From assembly GCA_903861055.1 (NCBI GenBank), contig CAIOSU010000456.1:1-5557 (forward strand): a stretch of DNA of 5,557 bases, read 5' to 3'. A program made the position numbers and the translations under genes. Below are positions 1-4,653 of the stretch, in pieces. Source of the DNA: an uncultured bacterium. GTDB taxonomy: Bacteria; Bacteroidota; Bacteroidia; Chitinophagales; CAIOSU01. Under the pieces are notes generated by a model, which was given only the letters and a program-made list of their open reading frames with translations, was not told where the DNA came from and did no database searches. Numbering within the stretch: position 1 is the stretch's first letter; every line of letters begins with the position of its first letter.

Positions 1-1818
1 CCAGTTGTCCGAGCCAGAAAGCGCATTTGCGGTCCAGCCAGAAGGCAAGCCACAACCATTAAAGTTTTGGGCTTGAACAAGCACCAAATTCACACTGTCA
101 GCATCACCAATATTAGCAACATCGCCAGCACAAATTACCACATCGGCGCCAGCACCTACGGGAGGAACCGAGGTAAAGCTAACCACTGCATTTTCAGTAC
201 CATTGCAACCGCCACTGGTAACGGTTACGCTATACGTTCCGGCAGCCGAAACGGTAATGGTTTGTTGTGTTGAGTTATTGCTCCAAAGGTAAGTAGCGCC
301 TGGGTAACCAGCATTTAGGGTTACAATGCCACCAGGGCAAATGGTGGTATCGTTTAAGGTAACCACCAAGTTACTTAATATAGTAGCCGTTGCATTATCC
401 GTATTAGCGCAGCCAAACGCATCGGTAACGGTTACCGTGTAGCTGCCCGTAGCAGTAACGGTAGTAGTTTGGGTGGCATCGGTATTACTCCACAAATAAG
501 AAGCAAAACCTGCACCTGCATTTAAGGTTGCCGAGCCTGTGCCACAAGTTGATACATCGGGCACGTTCACTACAGGTAAAGCCCTCACTATAACCTGTGC
601 CGAATCAACACCTTTGCAGCCGTTGCCATCGGTTACAGTCACTACCGCGGTGTAAGTGCCAGCGGCAGGTATTACAGCAGTAATAGTTGCAGTGGTTTGG
701 GTCGTATTCCATACGTAACTTACACCACCAGTGGCAGTAAGCGAAGCTGGCTGGCCTAAGCAAACGGTATCGTTCACTCCTGCATCGGCAGTTGGCCTAG
801 GGTTTACAAAAACCACCACGTTATCGGTAGCAGTGCACGACCCAGAAGTGGCCGTGACGGTATAGGTTGTGGTAGTAAGCGGGCTTACGGTTACGCTGGC
901 ACCTGAGCCGGCTCCGTTGCTCCAAGCATAGGTGGTGCCACCGGTAGCCCTGAGCGTTGCGGTGCCGCCAGCGCAAATGGTTGTATCGCTTCCCGCATTG
1001 GCCGTTGGGGCCGAAACCACGGTTACCGTCTTTGTTTCCGTGTCGGAAAGTATTCCATCGCCAACAGTAAGGGTTATGGTTTTGGTACCCGTAGTGCTGT
1101 ATGTTACACTATGCGGGCCAACCGAGCCTGCAGTTGCCGGTGATGCACCTGCACCAAAGTTCCAGTTATAGGTGGTTATAGTGCCCGTGCTGCTATTGGT
1201 ATAGGTTATGGCATCGCCAACGCAAACGGTAGTGTTGTTAATAGTAAAATCGGCATTTAAATTGGCTGGTTGGCCTTGGCCCACAAAACGCAAGGTATCC
1301 AAATACGTTTGGTCGCCTGTTACCGCGCCATCGTTATTGGCGCCTAAACCTGCAATGTAAAAAGTAACCGGACCAACATAGCGTGTTGGTTTCCATTTAA
1401 ATGCCCAAGCGTTGGTAGAGTTGGCATTATTGTGACCAACATACTGCCTGCTATTGGTGCCAGTGTTTAGTGAGGTAGTAGTAGTGCTGTTAAGTATAAA
1501 GTTACCCGCAGGGAAACCATTACCATCGACAGCGGTTACTTCGAAACCATAGGCAGGCGTGCCGGCGCTGTTGTTTACAAACATGTTGTAAGTAACGGCG
1601 GTATCATAAGTTGCTGGGCGGCTAAGTATGTCAATCCTGAAAATATTGCGATTGGTTACCGGCGTGCTTACGTGGCAGCCCGATGCGGAGCAGTTGAGCT
1701 CTCCCGGGGCGTTGGTATAGCCTGCAGGTGGTTGTGTGGCATTATTGAAAGCTTGCGGCGCAATCAACAGAATTAATGACAGCAAAAAAGCTACGGTAAG
1801 TATACTTCCTTTACGCAT
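1..1818 (-). CDS. Secreted multidomain surface protein, 3' end outside the window (choice-of-anchor V/Reeler-like + PKD + Ig-like repeats)
   Basis: The reading frame is open from ATG at 1818 to the window edge (606 codons, no stop), so the C-terminus is missing. An in-frame TAA at 1834-1836 makes this ATG the first possible Met. Residues 1-23 look like a signal peptide (RK, then a Leu/Ile-rich core, cleavage near A23). Residues about 29-180 resemble the Bacteroidota choice-of-anchor V/Reeler-like domain: PPAGYTNAPGE, then C43-x4-C48-H49, and a late VTFYIAGLGAN stretch. Residues about 189-267 are a PKD domain (YNWNFG core). Residues about 269-550 are four Ig-like repeats of about 70 residues, and a fifth begins at about 551. 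Residues 584-606 (FNGCGLPSGW) look like the start of a cleaved-adhesin/choice-of-anchor-J domain. The protein is probably exported and adhesive. Type IX secretion is plausible, but the C-terminal sorting signal that would show it is not in view. The exact ligand is unknown. Confidence 0.88.
   Translation of the reverse strand, partial: MRKGSILTVAFLLSLILLIAPQAFNNATQPPAGYTNAPGELNCSASGCHVSTPVTNRNIFRIDILSRPATYDTAVTYNMFVNNSAGTPAYGFEVTAVDGNGFPAGNFILNSTTTTSLNTGTNSRQYVGHNNANSTNAWAFKWKPTRYVGPVTFYIAGLGANNDGAVTGDQTYLDTLRFVGQGQPANLNADFTINNTTVCVGDAITYTNSSTGTITTYNWNFGAGASPATAGSVGPHSVTYSTTGTKTITLTVGDGILSDTETKTVTVVSAPTANAGSDTTICAGGTATLRATGGTTYAWSNGAGSGASVTVSPLTTTTYTVTATSGSCTATDNVVVFVNPRPTADAGVNDTVCLGQPASLTATGGVSYVWNTTQTTATITAVIPAAGTYTAVVTVTDGNGCKGVDSAQVIVRALPVVNVPDVSTCGTGSATLNAGAGFASYLWSNTDATQTTTVTATGSYTVTVTDAFGCANTDNATATILSNLVVTLNDTTICPGGIVTLNAGYPGATYLWSNNSTQQTITVSAAGTYSVTVTSGGCNGTENAVVSFTSVPPVGAGADVVICAGDVANIGDADSVNLVLVQAQNFNGCGLPSGWTANALSGSDNW
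169..1014 (-). repeat. Tandem Ig-like domain array within the secreted protein (four full ~70-residue units)
   Basis: Units start near residues 269, 341, 413 and 482, and a fifth starts near 551, so the period is 72, 72, 69 and 69 residues. Each full unit has an early Cys (ICAGG, VCLGQ, TCGTG, ICPGG), a central aromatic-Trp (YAW, YVW, YLW, YLW), a Thr/Val-rich strand ending near YTVTVT, and a late Cys (GSC, NGC, FGC, GGC). Two Cys per unit at fixed places suggest one disulfide per domain after export; this is inferred. The repeats have diverged at DNA level apart from short stretches encoding VTVT, so recent duplication is not evident. Confidence 0.8.
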
Positions 1819-1855
1819 GGTGATTGTTGTGTGTTAAGCATTAAGTATATAGTGG

Positions 1856-1863
1856 CAAAAATA
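1856..1863 (-). promoter_or_regulatory. Bacteroidota -7 element for the secreted-protein gene
   Basis: Read on the minus strand this is TATTTTTG, an exact match to the Bacteroidota sigma-ABfr -7 consensus TAnnTTTG. It would put the transcript start about 30 nt upstream of the ATG at 1818. No TTG-type -33 element stands out at the usual distance, so the call rests on the -7 box alone. I see no strong hairpin in the 97-bp gap, so some read-through from pruA is also possible. Confidence 0.5.
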
Positions 1864-1915
1864 ACCTATTAAAATGAAAAATGATTGATTTGCTCCTATT
1901 TTACTGTTTTGGCCT

Positions 1916-3544
1916 TTATTCTTCAGCCAAAAATGGATAACGATAATCGTGCGGTGGGCTCAACGTCTCCTTGATGGTGCGCGCCGATACCCAGCGATAC
2001 AGGTTCAATATTGAACCGGCCTTATCGTTAGTACCCGAACCACGGGCACCGCCAAATGGCTGCTGACCAACTACGGCCCCAGTGGGCTTATCGTTGATGT
2101 AATAGTTACCTGCAGCATGTTTCAGCTTGCGGTTGGCAACCTCCAAGGCGTATCTATCTTGCGAAAACACAGCACCCGTAAGCGCATATGGCGAAGTGGT
2201 GTTTACCAAATCCAAGGTTTCTTCCCACTTATCATCTTCATATACATAAAGGGTAAGCACCGGGCCAAAAAGCTCTTCGCACATGGTGGTGTACTTAGGG
2301 TCGTTGGCAACAATTACGGTTGGCTCAATGTAATAACCTTTCGATTTATCGTAACCACCACCCACAACTACGTCTTGTCCATCGGCTTTGGCTTGGTCAA
2401 TGTATTTGGCTAGCTTATCAAAAGCAATTTCATCGATAACGGCATTGATAAAATTATCAAACCGCTCCACAGTGCCAATCTTAAAGCTCTTTACATCGGC
2501 CACCAGCTTCTCTTTCACGGTGGGCCAAATGCTTTTGGGTATGTAGGCTCTTGATGCCGCTGAGCATTTCTGCCCTTGGTACTCAAACGCGCCTCTGGCC
2601 AAAGCTACCGCCACGGCAATAGGGTCGGCACTAGGGTGGGCTATCACAAAATCTTTGCCGCCCGTCTCCCCTACTATGCGCGGGTAGCTTTTATACTTGC
2701 CCATGTTCTCACCTATAGTCTTCCACATAAAGTTGAAGGTGCGCGTAGAACCGGTAAAGTGGATGCCCGCAAAATCGGGATGTGCAAAAACCACATTGCC
2801 GGCCACAGGGCCATCGGTATAGATGATATTGATTACCCCATCGGGCAAACCTGCTTCTTTCAATACTTTCATGGTAAACCAAGCAGAGTATATCTGGGTA
2901 TTCGATGGTTTCCAAACCACCGTATTACCCATCAAAGCGGGGGCGGTTGGAAGGTTGGCACCTATAGAGGTAAAGTTGAAGGGCGTAACGGCAAACACAA
3001 ACCCTTCCAGCGGACGGAACTCCAATCGGTTCCATTGCCCAGGTGGTGAGTATGGTTGTTCGCTGTACATTTGCGTGGCATATTCTACGTTAAATCGGTA
3101 GAAATCAACCAATTCGCAAACGGCATCTATTTCTGCTTGGTACACGTTTTTCGATTGGCCCAGCATAGTTGCCGCATTCGTAATGGCCCTATACTTGCCA
3201 GCCAACAAATCGGCAGCCTTTAAAAAGATAGCCGCACGTTGCTCCCAAGGGGTGTTTTCCCATTGGTCTTTGGCCGACAGGGCCGCGTTTATGGCATCGC
3301 GCACATGCTGCTCATCGCCATGATGGAAATGCCCAAGCGTATGCGAAATTTCGTGTGGGGGGTGTATGGCAACCTTATTGCCGGTGCGCACCTCTTTGCC
3401 GCCAATTACCATCGGTATATCAAGCTCGTGGCCTTTCAATTCCTTCAATGCCGCCTTCAATTCAGCACGCTCCGGTGAGCCCGGGGCATAGCTTTTTACG
3501 GGTTCATTCACTGCCTTCGGCACACGAAAAATAGCATTCGCCAT
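1916..3544 (-). CDS. pruA: L-glutamate gamma-semialdehyde dehydrogenase (1-pyrroline-5-carboxylate dehydrogenase)
   Basis: This 542-residue cytoplasmic enzyme oxidises glutamate semialdehyde (in equilibrium with P5C) to glutamate with NAD+, the second step of proline catabolism. The aldehyde dehydrogenase motifs are all present: TPFNF with the oxyanion Asn N190, WKPS (K212) in the cofactor site, FTGST at 263-267, general base E293 in GETGGKD, nucleophile C327 in GQKCSAASR, EELFGPV at 423-429, and the C-terminal PFGGARGSGTNDKAG stretch. Its length and these motifs match the monofunctional, mitochondrial-like P5CDH branch rather than the fused PutA type; no proline dehydrogenase domain is attached and no putA/prodh gene is adjacent. 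An in-frame TAG at 3575-3577 leaves ATG 3544 as the start. No clear Shine-Dalgarno or good -7 box precedes it. It is intact, with no missing catalytic residue. Confidence 0.97.
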   Translation of the reverse strand: MANAIFRVPKAVNEPVKSYAPGSPERAELKAALKELKGHELDIPMVIGGKEVRTGNKVAIHPPHEISHTLGHFHHGDEQHVRDAINAALSAKDQWENTPWEQRAAIFLKAADLLAGKYRAITNAATMLGQSKNVYQAEIDAVCELVDFYRFNVEYATQMYSEQPYSPPGQWNRLEFRPLEGFVFAVTPFNFTSIGANLPTAPALMGNTVVWKPSNTQIYSAWFTMKVLKEAGLPDGVINIIYTDGPVAGNVVFAHPDFAGIHFTGSTRTFNFMWKTIGENMGKYKSYPRIVGETGGKDFVIAHPSADPIAVAVALARGAFEYQGQKCSAASRAYIPKSIWPTVKEKLVADVKSFKIGTVERFDNFINAVIDEIAFDKLAKYIDQAKADGQDVVVGGGYDKSKGYYIEPTVIVANDPKYTTMCEELFGPVLTLYVYEDDKWEETLDLVNTTSPYALTGAVFSQDRYALEVANRKLKHAAGNYYINDKPTGAVVGQQPFGGARGSGTNDKAGSILNLYRWVSARTIKETLSPPHDYRYPFLAEE

Positions 3545-3593
3545 GGTGTAATATTTGGTTAAACAATAGCGCCGCTAAGATAGGAAATTTTGC

Positions 3594-3611
3594 GGGTGGG
3601 TGGGTTGGGGG
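3594..3611 (+). other. G-quadruplex motif (four G-runs, loops of 1, 1 and 2 nt)
   Basis: Four G-runs lie at 3594-3596, 3598-3600, 3602-3604 and 3607-3611, separated by T, T and TT. This meets the G3+N1-7 rule with very short loops, the type known in vitro to fold into stable parallel quadruplexes. The G-rich strand is the plus strand, which is the template strand for pruA, 50 bp upstream of its start codon. A functional role is inferred only from position. Confidence 0.6.
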
Positions 3612-3743
3612 TTGTTCGCTCTCGGATTACAAATCCTGCGCTCGATACCTTCGGATTGCAAATCCAAATGAGCGGGTAGTTTATTAGTTTTGCGTGACCG
3701 TGTTACGTGGCGGATTTGCCATCCGTTTTTTACACACCCACCC
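3594..3743. repeat. Palindrome array bounded by a 9-bp inverted repeat (REP- or MITE-like candidate)
   Basis: GGGTGGGTG at 3594-3602 is the exact reverse complement of CACCCACCC at 3735-3743. Between them lie GGATT-ACA-AATCC (3624-3636), GGATT-GCA-AATCC (3653-3665), CGTGAC-CGT-GTTACG (3693-3707, one wobble pair) and CGGAT-TTGCC-ATCCG (3711-3725) followed by six T. The second palindrome also sits inside CGCTC (3639-3643) / GAGCG (3670-3674). Three of the four palindromes share the GGATT/AATCC theme. This resembles repetitive extragenic palindromes; no transposase is present and no target-site duplication is evident. The hairpins are read directly; mobility is inferred. Confidence 0.55.
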
Positions 3744-3762
3744 AAATGTCAAACAAATGTCA
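3743..3762. promoter_or_regulatory. 9-bp direct repeat at 11-bp spacing, possible regulator site
   Basis: CAAATGTCA occurs at 3743-3751 and again at 3754-3762, identical and offset by 11 bp, about one helical turn, so both copies face the same side of the DNA. They lie about 50 bp upstream of the peroxiredoxin -7 box, a usual place for an activator. I recognise no known Bacteroidota regulator consensus, and it is not an obvious OxyR-type site. Confidence 0.3.
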
Positions 3763-3811
3763 TCACATCATTAATCCTCAAATCACCCATCGCATTCCCC
3801 TCACATTTTCC

Positions 3812-3819
3812 TATTTTTG
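3812..3819 (+). promoter_or_regulatory. Bacteroidota -7 element for the peroxiredoxin gene
   Basis: TATTTTTG matches TAnnTTTG exactly and is identical to the element upstream of the secreted-protein gene. The transcript would begin near 3825 with a leader of about 75 nt. No TTG-type -33 motif is evident about 19 bp upstream, where the sequence is C-rich, so the promoter may depend on an activator. Confidence 0.5.
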
Positions 3820-3901
3820 CAGCGGCAGGAACATTTTGCACCGACCGTGCGTTCTTGTCGATGTTGCAACAATCAATACTAAACCTTAAAACCAGATAAT
3901 T

Positions 3902-4531
3902 ATGTCATTAGTAGGTAAACCTGCTCCTAAATTTAGCGCCACAGCAGTAGTAAATGGTGGTGAGTTTGAAGAGAATTACTCATTGGATCAGTTCATCGGC
4001 AAAAAATTTGTGGTGTTCTTTTTCTACCCAATGGATTTCACTTTCGTTTGCCCTACCGAGTTGCTTGCATTCCAAGCAAAATTGGAAGAGTTCAAGAAAT
4101 TGGATACTGAAGTAATTGCATGCTCTGTTGATTCACACTTTAGCCACTGGGCTTGGTTGAATACCCCGAAGGATAAAGGTGGTATTGAAGGGGTGACTTA
4201 CCCAATAGTTGCCGATTTCAGCAAAACCATTGCCATGAACTACGGCGTTTTGGCTGGTGAGTATGACTACAACGAAGAAGGACAATCAATGTTTACTGGC
4301 GAGCCTGTGGCTTACCGTGGCTTGTTCTTGATCGACAAAAAAGGTGTGGTACGCCACGAAACCATTAACGACCTACCACTAGGCCGTAACGTTGACGAGG
4401 CCATCCGTACCTTGAAAGCCCTACAGTTTGTAGAAGAGAAAGGAGAAGTTTGCCCTGCCAACTGGGAAGAAGGCAAAGACGGCATGGTAGCCGATCACGC
4501 TGGCGTGGCTTCATACTTGGCTACACACTAA
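3902..4531 (+). CDS. Typical 2-Cys peroxiredoxin (Prx1/AhpC family)
   Basis: This 209-residue cytoplasmic thiol peroxidase reduces H2O2, organic peroxides and probably peroxynitrite, and is recycled by thioredoxin or an AhpF-like reductase; neither gene is in the window. The active site is YPMDFTFVCPTE with P43, T47 and peroxidatic C50, and R139 in AYRGLF completes it. The resolving C184 lies in GEVCPANW, so the enzyme should form intersubunit disulfides. The loop is GGIEG (93-97) and the C-terminus ends SYLATH without a YF motif, which suggests relative resistance to overoxidation (family knowledge plus inference). An extra Cys, C74, lies in IACSVDSHF. The in-frame TAA at 3887-3889 fixes ATG 3902 as the first Met; no clear Shine-Dalgarno is seen, as is usual in Bacteroidota. 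It is monocistronic, ending at the terminator 46 bp downstream. Confidence 0.96.
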   Translation: MSLVGKPAPKFSATAVVNGGEFEENYSLDQFIGKKFVVFFFYPMDFTFVCPTELLAFQAKLEEFKKLDTEVIACSVDSHFSHWAWLNTPKDKGGIEGVTYPIVADFSKTIAMNYGVLAGEYDYNEEGQSMFTGEPVAYRGLFLIDKKGVVRHETINDLPLGRNVDEAIRTLKALQFVEEKGEVCPANWEEGKDGMVADHAGVASYLATH

Positions 4532-4537
4532 TTAAAT

Positions 4538-4567
4538 GGTCCACAGTCCACGGTCGATAGTCCATGG
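4538..4567. repeat. 7-bp tandem repeat, unit RGTCSAY, about four copies
   Basis: The units are GGTCCAC, AGTCCAC, GGTCGAT and AGTCCAT, followed by GG, exactly in register every 7 bp. It starts 6 bp after the peroxiredoxin stop and ends 10 bp before the terminator stem. It would lie in the 3' UTR of the peroxiredoxin mRNA. No function is evident. Confidence 0.65.
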
Positions 4568-4577
4568 ATAAACAATA

Positions 4578-4614
4578 AAAAGCCGCTTCTGGAAACAGGA
4601 GCGGCTTTTGTTTT
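4578..4614. terminator. Bidirectional intrinsic terminator between convergent genes
   Basis: A 14-bp stem (4578-4591 with 4596-4609, one T-G wobble) closes on a GAAA tetraloop at 4592-4595. The core pairs GCCGC with GCGGC. On the plus strand the stem runs into TTTTGTTTT, ending the peroxiredoxin transcript; on the minus strand the same stem runs into TTTTTATTG, ending rfaD. Its place between two converging genes fits a shared terminator. Confidence 0.92.
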
Positions 4615-4621
4615 GAATGGC

Positions 4622-4653
4622 AATTTTGAATTTTAAATTTTAAATTTTGAATT
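4622..4653. repeat. A/T-rich 7-bp tandem repeat, unit AATTTTR, 4.5 copies, overlapping the rfaD stop
   Basis: The units are AATTTTG, AATTTTA, AATTTTA, AATTTTG and a partial AATT, perfectly in register. The rfaD stop (4633-4635) and its last codons (ending SKFKI) are written in this repeat. Because 7 is not a multiple of 3, losing one TAAAATT unit (minus strand) would remove the present stop and open the frame through the terminator to a TAG just inside the peroxiredoxin gene; gaining one would leave the stop unchanged. Confidence 0.7.

Larger units (their letters stand above)
3545..3901. other. Divergent intergenic region between pruA and the peroxiredoxin gene
   Basis: These 357 bp hold no gene I can support. 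From left to right: the pruA leader (3545-3593, with only a poor -7 candidate, TATCTTAG on the minus strand at 3575-3582, one mismatch); a G-quadruplex motif; an array of short palindromes within a 9-bp inverted repeat; a 9-bp direct repeat; the peroxiredoxin -7 element; and a leader of about 75 nt. Short open frames on the plus strand here run through the palindromes and resemble no protein I recognise. Confidence 0.75.

Noticed and set aside
932..1171. Plus-strand open frame of 79 codons rich in Val and Pro.
   Set aside because: It is the antisense of the Thr/Ala-rich PKD and Ig-like coding sequence, where such frames arise from GTT/ACC-type codons. The frame at 67-273 is the same case.
1672..1692. 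CX4CH of the secreted protein as proof of a c-type cytochrome.
   Set aside because: A single motif in an extracellular Reeler-like domain is not enough. No other cytochrome features or maturation genes are seen, so it is kept only as a question.
2576..3049. Plus-strand open frame of 157 codons opposite pruA.
   Set aside because: It lies wholly antisense to a complete, well-conserved gene, shows no domain I recognise, and its composition follows from the codons of pruA. Other plus-strand frames at 2117-2413, 2823-3101 and 3239-3478 are rejected for the same reason.
3618..3725. Palindrome cluster as a short CRISPR array.
   Set aside because: Spacing between the palindromes is irregular, the repeats are about 13 bp and not identical, and no cas gene is near.
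3711..3731. CGGAT-TTGCC-ATCCG hairpin followed by six T as an intrinsic terminator.
   Set aside because: The stem is only 5 bp, and no plus-strand gene lies upstream that would need it. It fits better as one of the clustered palindromes.
3690..3899. Small plus-strand frames between pruA and the peroxiredoxin (3690-3899 and 3707-3889).
   Set aside because: They start inside the palindrome cluster, cross the peroxiredoxin promoter and leader, and show no recognisable protein features.
1916..4531. pruA and the peroxiredoxin as a joint stress or metabolic module.
   Set aside because: They are divergent, 357 bp apart, and separated by a repeat cluster. Nothing in the sequence ties their regulation or function together.
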